Shown in pieces: positions 49,226-58,448 of a stretch of 64,000 nt of DNA. The translations under genes and the position numbers were made by a program. Source of the DNA: Thermithiobacillus plumbiphilus. Its GTDB lineage: Bacteria > Pseudomonadota > Gammaproteobacteria > Acidithiobacillales > Thermithiobacillaceae. The DNA lies in assembly GCF_038070005.1 (NCBI RefSeq), contig NZ_JBBPCO010000002.1, positions 124,001 through 188,000 of the forward strand, given 5' to 3'. A model generated the notes under the pieces. It saw only the letters and a program-made list of their open reading frames with translations, ran no database searches and had not been told where the DNA came from. Position 1 is the stretch's first letter, and each line of letters starts with the position of its first letter.

Positions 49226-51148
49226 ATGGATGTCATGACAAGGCCCGGGCGGCAGGAATATCAGCCCGAAACAGGTGAAGAAGTCCATAAATCGGGATTT
49301 TTGGCCCTGGCGGTCGGCGCGGTCGGCGTGGTCTACGGGGACATTGGCACCAGCCCGCTATACACGGTCAAGGAAGCCTTCGGTGGCAGTCATGCCGTGG
49401 CGGCGACGCAGGCCAACGTATTTGGCGTTCTCTCGCTGATCTTCTGGGCGGTGATGATCGTGGTCTCGCTCAAATACGTCGTCTTCGTCATGCGTGCCGA
49501 CAACCAGGGCGAGGGCGGCATCATGGCGCTGATGGCGCTGGTGCTGCGCACGGTGCAGCGCCATCCGCGCCGGGAACTCATCCTGATGAGCCTTGGGCTC
49601 TTCGGCGCCGCACTCTTTTACGGGGACAGCGTCATCACGCCAGCGATTTCGGTGCTGAGCGCCGTGGAAGGCCTGGAAATCGCCACACCCGCCTTTGAAC
49701 CCTTCGTCGAACCCATCACCATCGCGGTATTGATTGTCCTTTTTATGTTTCAGCGCCGGGGCACGGCGGCCGTGGGCAAGCTCTTTGGGCCGGTGATGCT
49801 GGTCTGGTTCATCACCCTGGCGCTCCTGGGCATCCTCAATATCCTCAAGGCACCTTCGGTACTGCTGGCCATCAATCCGGTACATGCCTTTGATTTCTTT
49901 GAGCAGAACCGGTTGATGGGTTTTTTCGCCCTGGGTGCCGTGGTGCTGGCTCTGACCGGCGCTGAAGCGCTTTATGCCGATATGGGGCATTTTGGCAAAC
50001 GACCGATTCGCCTGGCCTGGTTCTGGTTCGTCATGCCCGCGCTCCTGCTCAATTACTTCGGTCAGGGTGCGCTGATCCTCAGCGATCCGGCAGCAATCAG
50101 GAACCCTTTTTACCTGCTTGCGCCGTCCTGGGCGCTGTATCCACTGGTAGGATTGGCGACACTGGCGACGGTGATCGCCTCGCAGGCAGTGATTTCCGGC
50201 GCCTTCTCGATCACCAAGCAGGCCATGCAGCTCGGTTATAGCCCGCGCCTGAATGTGCTGCATACCTCTGATAAGGAGATCGGCCAGATCTACGTACCCT
50301 GGATGAACTGGGCCCTGCTGGTCATCATCATCGGTCTGGTGCTCGGGTTTCAGTCTTCCACTCATCTGGCGGCGGCCTATGGCGTCGCCGTGACCGGCAC
50401 CATGGTCATCACCACCATTCTGTCCTTCGTGGTAGCCAAATCAGTCTGGGGCTGGAACAAGTGGGTTGCCGGGCTCGTTGCCGGGCTGTTCCTGAGCATC
50501 GATCTCGCTTTCTTCAGCGCCAATCTGGTGAAACTGTTGCACGGTGGCTGGTTCCCGCTGGTAATGGGCCTGATGGTCTTCACCCTGATGTCCACCTGGA
50601 AACGGGGCAAGGCGATCCTGTTCGAGCGGCTCAAGGCGGGGCAGGTGTCCCTGGATGGCTTTCTGGGGGCTATCGGCGCACAGCCCCCGCTGCGGGTGCC
50701 TGGTACCGCGGTCTTCTTGACCCAAAGTAATCTGGGTGTGCCGCACGCGCTCCTGCACAACCTGGTGCACAACAAGGTGCTGCACGAGCGCGTGATCCTG
50801 CTGACCGTGCGCACCGAAGGCATTCCGCATGTGCCATCCCGTGAGCATCTGGAGGTCCAGCCGCTCCCCCAGAACTTTTTCCGTGTGATCCTGCGCTATG
50901 GCTTCAAGGATAGCCCGGACGTGCCACGCTCACTGGAGCGCTGCAAGGGCTACGGCATCGATCTGGAGCCGCTGGATACCTCCTATTTCCTCAGCCGCGA
51001 AACCCTGATCCCCAGCCGTCAGCCCGGGATGGCCCTCTGGCGGGAGAAGATATTTGCCATGATGGCCCGCAACGGCACCAGCGCCACGGCCTTTTTCAGG
51101 ATCCCCACCAACCGGGTGGTGGAGCTGGGTACCCAGATCGAACTCTGA
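49226..51148 (+). CDS. kup: Kup potassium uptake transporter
   Basis: A 640-residue KUP/HAK/KT protein with about twelve transmembrane helices and a cytoplasmic C-terminus. Seen: VGVVYGDIGTSPLYTVKEAF (the signature first helix), GALFYGDSVITPAISVLSAVEGL, ALTGAEALYADMGHFG and LPQNFFRVILRYGF. Proton-coupled K+ uptake. ATG 49226 is preferred over the TTG before it. It ends shortly before a bidirectional terminator shared with the diheme lipoprotein gene. Confidence 0.96.
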   Translation: MDVMTRPGRQEYQPETGEEVHKSGFLALAVGAVGVVYGDIGTSPLYTVKEAFGGSHAVAATQANVFGVLSLIFWAVMIVVSLKYVVFVMRADNQGEGGIMALMALVLRTVQRHPRRELILMSLGLFGAALFYGDSVITPAISVLSAVEGLEIATPAFEPFVEPITIAVLIVLFMFQRRGTAAVGKLFGPVMLVWFITLALLGILNILKAPSVLLAINPVHAFDFFEQNRLMGFFALGAVVLALTGAEALYADMGHFGKRPIRLAWFWFVMPALLLNYFGQGALILSDPAAIRNPFYLLAPSWALYPLVGLATLATVIASQAVISGAFSITKQAMQLGYSPRLNVLHTSDKEIGQIYVPWMNWALLVIIIGLVLGFQSSTHLAAAYGVAVTGTMVITTILSFVVAKSVWGWNKWVAGLVAGLFLSIDLAFFSANLVKLLHGGWFPLVMGLMVFTLMSTWKRGKAILFERLKAGQVSLDGFLGAIGAQPPLRVPGTAVFLTQSNLGVPHALLHNLVHNKVLHERVILLTVRTEGIPHVPSREHLEVQPLPQNFFRVILRYGFKDSPDVPRSLERCKGYGIDLEPLDTSYFLSRETLIPSRQPGMALWREKIFAMMARNGTSATAFFRIPTNRVVELGTQIEL

Positions 51149-51156
51149 GGGTGCAG

Positions 51157-51183
51157 AAAAGGCCGCGTTTCCGCGGCCTTTCT
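51157..51183. terminator. bidirectional terminator between kup and diheme gene
   Basis: AAAAGGCCGCG-TTTC-CGCGGCCTTTCT; 7-base perfect stem with A and T runs. Confidence 0.9.
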
Positions 51184-51186
51184 CAA

Positions 51187-52779
51187 TCAGGATTTCCAGT
51201 CCAGCCGGATGTCCGCCCGGTATTGTTCCTCCGGGGAAAGAGTGGGCGCGGTGGCAGGGTCGACGCGTTCGAAGACGTTCTGCATCGGGGTGATGTTGGC
51301 GTCGCGACCGAGGCGGAAGCTCTGCTCACGCACGATGAGCTGGTAGGCCTTGTTCAGGGCTAGGGCCCGCTCGTTGCTGGGCGTGATGAGCTGATAGACG
51401 TCCTTGCCCGCCAGCTTGCCGGCATCCAGCCTGCCATCGGGGCGAAAGAACCGCGCCAGCATTTCCGCATTCTGACGGAACTCGTCGCCGCCACCCACGC
51501 GCGCCAGATACTGATGGATCTCGCCCTCTTGCTGACCCCGTTGCGGGACGTCCGGCATGCCGCGTAGATCGATATAGCCCCAGCCCTTGGAGCCCGCCAG
51601 CTTGCGCGGGAAGGCGAAGGTCTGGTCGATGGTGCTGCCCAGCGCGGTATGGCAACCCATGCAGTAAAGCTGCTCCTCGCGGCTCTGCGGGCGCAACTGC
51701 CCGTCACTGGCCTCGATGAAGCCCTGGATGCGCCAGCCAAAGCCATTGCTCAGCCCCTTGTCACCAAGGCTGACGAAGCCCGGCAGGTCACCATCGAGTT
51801 TTTCCTGGCGCTCGTTGCCGTAGCGGTAGTTGAGCTGGGCCGGGGTATAGAAAGCCACTTTCTGCATGTAGCGCAGTTCCTTCAGACGCGCGCTGCCCTG
51901 CACACCATCGGGACGCGGATCGAGATAGCGCACGCTGTGCAGGAACTCCGTACCCTGTGGGTACAAGGCGGGCGTTACCGCCACCTTGCTGGCTGCTCCG
52001 GCATAGTGTCTGGGTCGGCGCAGTTGTTGCGCGATCCCCTGAATTCGGCCGTCGCCATCGACGTCGAAGGCCACCGTGCGCTCGTCCACGGGATCTATGT
52101 TCATGTGCCTGCGTTCCTGGATGGCCAGTTCCAGGATGTCGAAGTTGAGCCGGTAGATTGCATCGGACGGCTTGCCGCTCGCGTCCTGGCGGAAGGCCGG
52201 GGGCAGGCGCAGCATCACGTCATCGGCGGAACCGTTGGTGGGCCAGAATGTGCTGGGCAGAGGCTTGTAGTTGAAGGCGCGCCAGCCGCTGCCGTCCCTG
52301 GCGAAACCCTGGGCGTCAAAGGCTGACGGGCCCTGTGCCAGGTTGGCCAGATCAGGCACATAGCCCTGCCACTTGCGGGCGCGCAGTTGCGCGGCAAGCG
52401 GGCTGTAATTGTCCTGGCGCACGTAGCGCAGGATCTCGTCATCCGAGATGCGCGCGATGGCTGGCCGGCGATCGACAAAGAGGTTCTTCCAGTGGTTTTC
52501 CAGGGCGAAATCCGAAAAGGCATAGGCGGCCTGCAGGTGGCCATCCGCCGCCTGGTTGGGATGTTCCTCCTCGGGACGGGTCTGGTGACAGGTGTAGCAG
52601 GGATTGTACTGCCCCTGGGTACGGGTGTAGCACTGTGGCGGTACGGTTGCTTCGAGATTGTGGACCCGCTCCGGAGTACTGGCGGCGGCTGTGGCAATGG
52701 CGGAGGGTTTCCTGGCGTCATTGCCACAGCCGCTTAGCAGGGCCATCAGGGGGAGGGCGGCGTAGATGATTCTTTGCAT
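51187..52779 (-). CDS. diheme c-type cytochrome-like lipoprotein, unknown role
   Basis: A 530-residue lipoprotein (lipobox LMALLSGCG, Cys about 18). Two heme-binding motifs are visible: CYTCH near residue 61 (NPCYTCHQTRPEEEH) and CMGCH near residue 377 (QLYCMGCHTALGST). Between them lies a large domain without known signature. It precedes a PhoX-type phosphatase-like gene (downstream of it on the minus strand by 60 bases and a terminator), a pairing that may reflect a shared periplasmic role. I would place it as a periplasmic electron-transfer protein; partner unknown. Confidence 0.8.
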   Translation of the reverse strand: MQRIIYAALPLMALLSGCGNDARKPSAIATAAASTPERVHNLEATVPPQCYTRTQGQYNPCYTCHQTRPEEEHPNQAADGHLQAAYAFSDFALENHWKNLFVDRRPAIARISDDEILRYVRQDNYSPLAAQLRARKWQGYVPDLANLAQGPSAFDAQGFARDGSGWRAFNYKPLPSTFWPTNGSADDVMLRLPPAFRQDASGKPSDAIYRLNFDILELAIQERRHMNIDPVDERTVAFDVDGDGRIQGIAQQLRRPRHYAGAASKVAVTPALYPQGTEFLHSVRYLDPRPDGVQGSARLKELRYMQKVAFYTPAQLNYRYGNERQEKLDGDLPGFVSLGDKGLSNGFGWRIQGFIEASDGQLRPQSREEQLYCMGCHTALGSTIDQTFAFPRKLAGSKGWGYIDLRGMPDVPQRGQQEGEIHQYLARVGGGDEFRQNAEMLARFFRPDGRLDAGKLAGKDVYQLITPSNERALALNKAYQLIVREQSFRLGRDANITPMQNVFERVDPATAPTLSPEEQYRADIRLDWKS

Positions 52780-52795
52780 GAATGCTCTCTCAACG

Positions 52796-52823
52796 CAAAA
52801 AGGGGAGCGGATACCCGCTCCCC
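52796..52823 (-). terminator. intrinsic terminator of the PhoX-like gene
   Basis: On the minus strand GGGGAGCGG-GTAT-CCGCTCCCC then TTTTT; perfect 9-base stem. Confidence 0.9.
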
Positions 52824-52838
52824 GTGCAGCGCTCGATA

Positions 52839-54479
52839 TCAGCGGATGATGCCGCCCAGGGGATTGAAGACCCAGAGCATGTTGTTGGCATGATAGCCGG
52901 TGTCCTCACCCACGATCACCCGGCCATCCTGCATCACGAGGATGTTGTCGGGGTTGGAGATGTTATCCACGGAACACTGGTTTTCGGCCAGGGTCTTGTC
53001 GTAGGGTCCCCCGGCAATGGCCGGTTCCATGCGGCTGATGTTGAAGCCAGCATCAAGCTTCATGCGATAGACCACGCCGCACTTGTTGGCATCCACGTTG
53101 ATGGCGCCGGTGCCATCCGCCATGAAGCCGGAGACGTCCGACATGGCCATGTATGCATAGGGCACGCTGCCATTCTTGGCGGCGGCATAGTTGATGTTCA
53201 CACCTTCCATCTTCTTGAACTCGGCCGTGGCACCCAGGGCCTTGGCGGCCTTGCGTGATTCGAGGAAGGCGTAGCGGTCGTCGGCGTGCAGAGGGGATTC
53301 AACCGTGCCGTTGCCATTGAGATCCTTGTTCAGCTTCTTCTCGGCCCAGGCATTGATGTCGGCGTCGCTGATGTAGCTGGGCGCGGGGTTCGCGCTGCTG
53401 GCGTCGTAATCGGCAATCCAGGTCGCGATTTTGGCTTCATCGCCCTTGCCGATTTCCACCCACTCGATGTTAAAGCCGGCCTTGGCCGGGTCAGTGACGC
53501 CGGCATCCTGGGTGACCTTCGCGGCATAGAGCGTGCCGCTGGAGAGATTACCCTTGGTGTCCGCCACGAACTTGAAGAACACGGTGCCATCACCGTCATC
53601 ACTGAGATAGGCCGTTTTCTGGTCGGGCATGACTACCGAATTCTCGTGCGAGAAGCGGCCCATGGCAAAGTGCTTGACCGGCGTGGGCGTGGCAGCCGGA
53701 CTGGTGATCTCGACGATGTAGCCGTAACGGTAAGGGTTGGGGAGCTTGCCCAGATACTTCTGCAGGTTGGCAACACCCTTGTCGGTGGTGTTCCACTTGC
53801 TGGTATCGTCGAAATAGAGTTCTTCGGAGGACAGCGGATTGCCCCAGGGGCTCAGGGTGCCGAAACAGTTGACCCAGGTGCCCTGCACGCCCTTGAAGTC
53901 GATATTCATGGCATCAACCACGCTCCAGACGCCCTTGGCATCCTTCTTGATGCGCATCCGGCTCATGTTGCCGGGGCGGTCTTCCCAGTTGGTGAAGAGA
54001 TAGCCTTCCTTCGCGTTGAGCGGCACGAAGGTGTTCATGTCAGGGTCATCGGACTGGGTGATGGGCGTCACGCCATCGGCTGCCAGCACCGTGCCCAGAC
54101 CCGCCGGTACCAAGCCGTTCAGGGTGTCTCCCCCGCGGGCGATGACCTGATAACTGCCTACGGCGGTATTGACGCGGTTTTTCTCCAGGTCGGTGCTGGG
54201 TACTGGCACGGGCTCGAACTGCTGTGCCAGACGGTTGAAGTTGGCTCCAATGATGGCGCCGATGCTGCCATGATTAAAGGGTTCAGGATTATTGGCATCC
54301 GGATGCTGCACGTTGAAAAACAAATCGCCCTGGGGGCTGAGGAAAAGGCCGGTGAACTCCGCACCCTTTGCGGTGGTGGCCAGGCGTGTAAGAGAGCCTT
54401 CCGGGATACAGGCTACCAGTGTACTCGTACCTATAGCGAGAGCACTGAACAGGGCAAATCTGACATAGGTGGTCCGCAT
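52839..54479 (-). CDS. PhoX-family (DUF839) phosphatase-like lipoprotein
   Basis: A 546-residue secreted protein of the PhoX/DUF839 beta-propeller family, with signal and lipobox-like LVAC (about 21-24). Seen: GLFLSPQGDLFFNVQHPDANNPEPF, LFTNWEDRPGNMSR, NCFGTLSPWGNPLSSEELYFDD (a near-constant PhoX block with Glu metal ligand), GRFSHENSVVMPDQKTAYLSDDGD and NPDNILVMQDGRVIVGEDTG. PhoX enzymes are calcium/iron phosphatases. The twin-Arg signal usual for PhoX is not seen; a Sec/lipoprotein signal is. Substrate unproven. Confidence 0.88.
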   Translation of the reverse strand: MRTTYVRFALFSALAIGTSTLVACIPEGSLTRLATTAKGAEFTGLFLSPQGDLFFNVQHPDANNPEPFNHGSIGAIIGANFNRLAQQFEPVPVPSTDLEKNRVNTAVGSYQVIARGGDTLNGLVPAGLGTVLAADGVTPITQSDDPDMNTFVPLNAKEGYLFTNWEDRPGNMSRMRIKKDAKGVWSVVDAMNIDFKGVQGTWVNCFGTLSPWGNPLSSEELYFDDTSKWNTTDKGVANLQKYLGKLPNPYRYGYIVEITSPAATPTPVKHFAMGRFSHENSVVMPDQKTAYLSDDGDGTVFFKFVADTKGNLSSGTLYAAKVTQDAGVTDPAKAGFNIEWVEIGKGDEAKIATWIADYDASSANPAPSYISDADINAWAEKKLNKDLNGNGTVESPLHADDRYAFLESRKAAKALGATAEFKKMEGVNINYAAAKNGSVPYAYMAMSDVSGFMADGTGAINVDANKCGVVYRMKLDAGFNISRMEPAIAGGPYDKTLAENQCSVDNISNPDNILVMQDGRVIVGEDTGYHANNMLWVFNPLGGIIR

Positions 54480-54635
54480 GTGTTCCTCTCTATGACTTCA
54501 GGCAGGGAAGGGGCAGGGCTACCTTAATTGAAAATTGTTACAGCGTTATGACGAAAACGGTGCGATAGCGCTGGCCGGCATGCTATGCCGGACCGGGTGA
54601 ATCAGGTAGCATGGCGCAAAAATTCCGGAGACCCT

Positions 54636-55376
54636 ATGTTCTTGACCATTCTTTTCTGGTCCCTGGCTGGTGGTGTGCTGTCCGTGCTGGCCGCGAGCCT
54701 CTTTCTGCTCTTGCCGGAGGCGCAGCGCAATCGTTTCCTGCCAGGCATGATCAGTTATGCGACCGGGGCACTGCTCGCCGGCGCTCTCCTGGGCTTGATT
54801 CCCGAGGCCCTGGAGCAGGCGGAGGATCATGTAGTCTTCATGAGTGTGCTGGGGGGGCTGCTGGTGTTCTTCATGCTGGAAAAGATGGTGCTCTGGCGCC
54901 ATTGTCATGACGACCATTGTCATCAGCACAGCAGTGCCGCGCCCCTGATCCTGATCGGCGGCGCCTTTCACAACCTGCTGGACGGCGTCATCATCGGTGC
55001 GGCATTTCTGAGCTCGGTGCCGCTCGGCATCAGCACGACCCTAGCCATCATCGCCCATGCTGTGCCGCAGGATCTCGGGGACATTGCAGTCTTGCTGCAC
55101 GGTGGCTATAGCCGGCTCAGGGCCCTGATCTTCAATCTGCTGTCGAGCCTGCCGACTGTGCTGGGGGCCTTTCTGGCTTATGCCGCGCTGCAGAATCTGG
55201 AACCGGTCATTCCGTATGTGCTGGGCTTCAGTGCGGCGGGATTCTTATATATCGCCATGGCGGACCTCATCCCCGGCATGCACCGGGAAACAGCGCTGAA
55301 ATCCACCTTGCTGCAGGTCGTGCTGCTTGTCGTGGGCGGCATCACCATTGGTGTGCTGCGCGCCCACGGTCATTGA
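54636..55376 (+). CDS. ZIP-family metal transporter
   Basis: A 246-residue ZIP (zinc/iron permease) with about seven or eight transmembrane helices. TM4-TM5 motif GGAFHNLLDGVIIGAAFL has the metal-site His and Asn/Asp, and IIAHAVPQDLGDIAVLLHGG contains the second. A His-rich cytoplasmic loop (WRHCHDDHCHQHSS, about 88-101) may sense or buffer metal. Substrate Zn or Fe. ATG at 54636 (MFLTILFWSLAGGVLSVLAAS) has GGAG upstream. Convergent with bfr. Confidence 0.94.
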   Translation: MFLTILFWSLAGGVLSVLAASLFLLLPEAQRNRFLPGMISYATGALLAGALLGLIPEALEQAEDHVVFMSVLGGLLVFFMLEKMVLWRHCHDDHCHQHSSAAPLILIGGAFHNLLDGVIIGAAFLSSVPLGISTTLAIIAHAVPQDLGDIAVLLHGGYSRLRALIFNLLSSLPTVLGAFLAYAALQNLEPVIPYVLGFSAAGFLYIAMADLIPGMHRETALKSTLLQVVLLVVGGITIGVLRAHGH

Positions 55377-55379
55377 TGA

Positions 55380-55844
55380 TCAGATCTGGGACTGGAGATA
55401 GTTCTGGATGCCGATCTTCTGGATCAGCTCAAGCTGCGTTTCCAGCCAGTCGATGTGTTCTTCCTCGGATTCGAGGATGTCCTGAAAAATCGCCTTGCTG
55501 ACCTCGTCATGCTGGGTCCGGCAGTATTCGATGGCCTCGCGCAGAATGGGCAGGGCGTCGACTTCGAGCTGGAGATCGAGGCGGAACTGCTCCTCGACAT
55601 TTTCGCCAATGTTGAGCTTGTTCAGGTCCTGCAGATTGGGGAGGCCTTCAAGAAACAGGATGCGGTCCATCAGGCGCTCCGCATGCTTCATCTCATCGAT
55701 GCTTTCCGAACGCGTCTTGCCCGCCAGGCTTTTGAATCCCCAGTTGTCCTGCATCTTGTAATGCATGAAGTACTGGTTGATGGCAGTCAGTTCGTTGGTC
55801 AGTACCTGGTTCAGGTAGGAGATTATTCTTTTGTCGCCCTGCAT
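55380..55844 (-). CDS. bfr: bacterioferritin
   Basis: A 154-residue ferritin-like iron-storage subunit. Ligands: Glu18 in [14 protein letters not shown], Glu51/His54 in [13 protein letters not shown], Glu94 in [11 protein letters not shown], Glu127/His130 in [14 protein letters not shown]; Met52 in DEMKH is the heme ligand. Start ATG 55844 ([15 protein letters not shown]). Bfr stores Fe(III) in a 24-mer. The companion ferredoxin bfd lies upstream, 208 bases away on the same strand. Confidence 0.96.
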   Translation of the reverse strand: MQGDKRIISYLNQVLTNELTAINQYFMHYKMQDNWGFKSLAGKTRSESIDEMKHAERLMDRILFLEGLPNLQDLNKLNIGENVEEQFRLDLQLEVDALPILREAIEYCRTQHDEVSKAIFQDILESEEEHIDWLETQLELIQKIGIQNYLQSQI

Positions 55845-56052
55845 GGCTGCCTCCTGGTTTTCGCAAGGATGGAAAGTCAAGCAGTATAGCATAGCCTGCC
55901 CGAGGGCCGGTGTGCATGGCCAGGCATCCGTCGCAGGGCTTATGTGGCGCGGCTAATTTGATCGGACAGCAACACTGCGGGGCCGGTGAGGCGCCAGGGC
56001 GCTGGAGGCACCCTGGGTGCCGATACCCTGGAGACAGGGCATCGGCGGGGAA

Positions 56053-56247
56053 TCAGGCGGCCGCGTCCTGTTTCTGGCCCACTTCAGCCAGGGCTTGATT
56101 CAGGCAGGATTTGGCGCATTGGCCACATCGTCCGCACTGGGTGGCTACCTGCAACTCGTTGCGCAGGTCGCGCATGGTGCAGGCGCCATTCTCGACAGCC
56201 TGCTTGATATCCTTATCGGTAACGGCATGACAGAGACAGACGAACAT
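56053..56247 (-). CDS. bfd: bacterioferritin-associated ferredoxin
   Basis: A 64-residue [2Fe-2S] protein: MFVCLCHAVTDKDIKQAVEN with C-L-C, and QCGRCGQCAKSC at about 41-52, giving the C-x-C...C-x2-C cluster set of Bfd. It releases iron from Bfr by reducing the mineral. ATG at 56247; the four codons before it in the frame are not needed. A Fur-box-like sequence lies upstream at 56282, as expected for bfd in many bacteria. Confidence 0.93.
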   Translation of the reverse strand: MFVCLCHAVTDKDIKQAVENGACTMRDLRNELQVATQCGRCGQCAKSCLNQALAEVGQKQDAAA

Positions 56248-56281
56248 GTTTCCCTCCATGGTCCATGGAAGAAATATAAAT

Positions 56282-56300
56282 CTAAATGATATTGATTGTC
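56282..56300 (-). promoter_or_regulatory. putative Fur box upstream of bfd
   Basis: CTAAATGATATTGATTGTC matches the Fur consensus GATAATGATAATCATTATC at 13 of 19 positions. It lies 35 bases before the bfd start in an AT-rich promoter. Iron-dependent repression is the natural inference. Confidence 0.65.
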
Positions 56301-56321
56301 AATGCGTATGGTGCACGAAAG

Positions 56322-56340
56322 GACCCATCCGCGATGGGTC
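56322..56340 (-). terminator. hairpin after the gene at 56358
   Basis: GACCCATC-CGC-GATGGGTC, a perfect 8-base stem; the following CCTTTCG is a poor U-run, so termination may be partial and upstream transcription could reach bfd. Confidence 0.6.
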
Positions 56341-56357
56341 TCTGGCAAGGGTCCGAT

Positions 56358-56591
56358 CTATAGGCCCAGGAGGTCGGCCCGAAATCCCTTGTCGCGTACC
56401 GCCTGCAGCACGGTGGATGAATCCGTGCAGTCGGAGTCCAGCGTCACGACAAAGAGATGCTCGTTTTCGGGTGTGGTTTCCACATTGAAGACGCACTGTT
56501 TCTGGCGCAGCGTCTCTTCCAGTTGCTGCAGCCTGTCGCCACTCAGGTTTTCGTGAACGTGAATGAGAATATCCCCGTGATTTCCCGCCAT
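56358..56591 (-). CDS. small HMA-like protein without CxxC
   Basis: A 77-residue protein, MAGNHGDILIHVHENLSGDRLQQLEETLR-type start, with FNVETTPENEHLFVVTLDSD and VLQAVRDKGFRADLL. The beta-alpha-beta order is that of heavy-metal-associated domains, but the metal-binding C-x2-C is replaced by H-V-H-E-N-L. A ribosome site AGGAGG lies upstream. Position between pepF and bfd is consistent with a metal or iron theme; function unknown. Confidence 0.7.
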   Translation of the reverse strand: MAGNHGDILIHVHENLSGDRLQQLEETLRQKQCVFNVETTPENEHLFVVTLDSDCTDSSTVLQAVRDKGFRADLLGL

Positions 56592-56657
56592 GGTGGCCTC
56601 CTGTGTGAAAGCAAATAAGTAATACAGTAGACCACCTGTGCGGATGGGAGTTGCGGC

Positions 56658-58448
56658 TCAGCCCCCGGCCAAACGTTCCGCCTCGCTGACCATGCCTTCC
56701 ATGTAGGCCAGCCCGCGCGACCAGAAATCCGGATCCTTGAGGTCAACCCCGGTGACCGCGGCCACCGCTTCCGGACTGCGCGAGCCACCCAGGCGCAGCA
56801 TCTCGGTGTAGCGCGGCACGAAATCCTGGCCTTGCTCGTGATAGCGCTGGATCAGTGCGAGCGTCAGCAACTCGCCGAAGGCATAGGCATAGACATAGCC
56901 CGGCGAGCCGATGAAGTGGGGGATGTAGCTCCACCAGATGCGGTAACCCTCGCGCAGATGCACGGCATCCTCGAACTGCGGCGCCTGGGTCTCCATCCAG
57001 AGCTCGGACAGGCGCTCGCTGGAGAGTTCGCCCTCGCTGCGCCGGGCAGTATGCATGGCGTCCTCGAAGCGGTTCATGGCGATCTGGCGAAACACGGTGG
57101 CGAAGGTGTCCTCGATCTTGCCGCACAAAAGTCCCAAGCGGCGGCGGGGATCGCTTTCATCACGCATCAGGCGCTCGAAAGTCAGCATCTCGCCAAAAAC
57201 CGAGGCCGTTTCGGCGGTGGTCAGCGGGGTGTTGGCATTGAAATAGCCCTGGGAGCGGGCGAGATACTGATGCACGCCATGGCCAAGCTCATGGGCGACG
57301 GTCATCACGTCGCGCACGCTGCCGGTGTAGTTCACGAAGACATAGGGGTGGGCATCGGGCGTGACCGGGTGGGCGAAGGCGCCACCGCGCTTGCCGGGCT
57401 GCAGGGCCGCATCGATCCAGTTCTTGTCAAAGAACTCGCGCACGATGCCACCGATTTCCGGCGAGAAATCGGTAAAGGCGCCGAGCACGATTTCCCGGCA
57501 TTCCTCCCAGCTATAGCGCCGGTCGGCGCCTGGAATCGGCGCATAACGGTCATAGTCCTCCAGTTGCCCGACCCCAAGTAGCCGAGCCTTGAGCCGGTAA
57601 TAGCGCGCCACCAGCGGATAGCCCGCCACCACCGCCTGAATCAGCGCCTCGACCATGCTGTCGCTGGCTTCATTGGATAGATTGCGATCCGCCAGCCAGT
57701 GCGGGTAATGGCGCAGGCGATCATCCAGGGCCTTGTCCGCGAGCATGGCATTGAAGACGCTGGTCAGGGTACGCAGCCGGCTCTGCAGCCCAGTGGTCAG
57801 GGCATCGGCAGCGGCGCGGCGGGTGTCGCGGTCAGGGTTGGACAGAAGGGCCAGGACTTCCTGCTCGGTCATCTGCTGCCCCTTGACCTCGAAGCGCAGG
57901 TCGGTCAGGGTCTCTTCAAACAGCCGGTCCCAGAGCGCCCGGCCAGTCACGTTCTTTTCCGCGAGGATCTTTTCCTCGGGCTCGCTCAGCAGGTGCGGGC
58001 GGTAGCGGCGCGCGCTTTCCAGGTGATGGCGGTAGCGGGAGAGAGCGGGGTCTTCCAGCAAGCGCGCGGCTACGTCGTCATCCAGGGCATTCCAGGCCAG
58101 TTCAAAGAAAATCAGATGCTGCTGGATGGCCGTGGCGTCTTCCTCGAAGCGCTGTAGTGCGGCGCCATAGCGCGGATCATCCGTATGGGTGGCGTAATTG
58201 AGGTAAAGAAAGGCGCCGGCCCGCCCGACGCGGCTGTGAATGGCCTCCAGGGTCTCCACCGCCTTCAGCAGTTCCTGGGAAGAGAGTGTCGCAAAGTCGC
58301 GCCGGTAATCCTGCCCAAACTGCTCGGCCATCTGGCTGGCCCAGGTAAGATCATCGCGTAATTTGGGATCATCGAGATTTTCGTAAAGGTCGGCCAGGTT
58401 CCAGCGGATGACTTCGGCACCCGTTTTCTGTTCAGCGGCATTGCTCAT
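56658..58448 (-). CDS. pepF: oligoendopeptidase F (M3 family)
   Basis: A 596-residue zinc peptidase hydrolysing short peptides. The active site MTVAHELGHGVHQYLAR (H-E-x2-H at about 381-385) is followed 25-28 residues later by TAETASVFGEMLTFE, which carries the third Glu ligand. N-terminal helical domain: WNLADLYENLDDPKL, then DPALSRYRHHLESARRYRPH, typical of PepF. Cytoplasmic. Overlaps DUF1841 by four bases. Confidence 0.95.
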   Translation of the reverse strand: MSNAAEQKTGAEVIRWNLADLYENLDDPKLRDDLTWASQMAEQFGQDYRRDFATLSSQELLKAVETLEAIHSRVGRAGAFLYLNYATHTDDPRYGAALQRFEEDATAIQQHLIFFELAWNALDDDVAARLLEDPALSRYRHHLESARRYRPHLLSEPEEKILAEKNVTGRALWDRLFEETLTDLRFEVKGQQMTEQEVLALLSNPDRDTRRAAADALTTGLQSRLRTLTSVFNAMLADKALDDRLRHYPHWLADRNLSNEASDSMVEALIQAVVAGYPLVARYYRLKARLLGVGQLEDYDRYAPIPGADRRYSWEECREIVLGAFTDFSPEIGGIVREFFDKNWIDAALQPGKRGGAFAHPVTPDAHPYVFVNYTGSVRDVMTVAHELGHGVHQYLARSQGYFNANTPLTTAETASVFGEMLTFERLMRDESDPRRRLGLLCGKIEDTFATVFRQIAMNRFEDAMHTARRSEGELSSERLSELWMETQAPQFEDAVHLREGYRIWWSYIPHFIGSPGYVYAYAFGELLTLALIQRYHEQGQDFVPRYTEMLRLGGSRSPEAVAAVTGVDLKDPDFWSRGLAYMEGMVSEAERLAGG

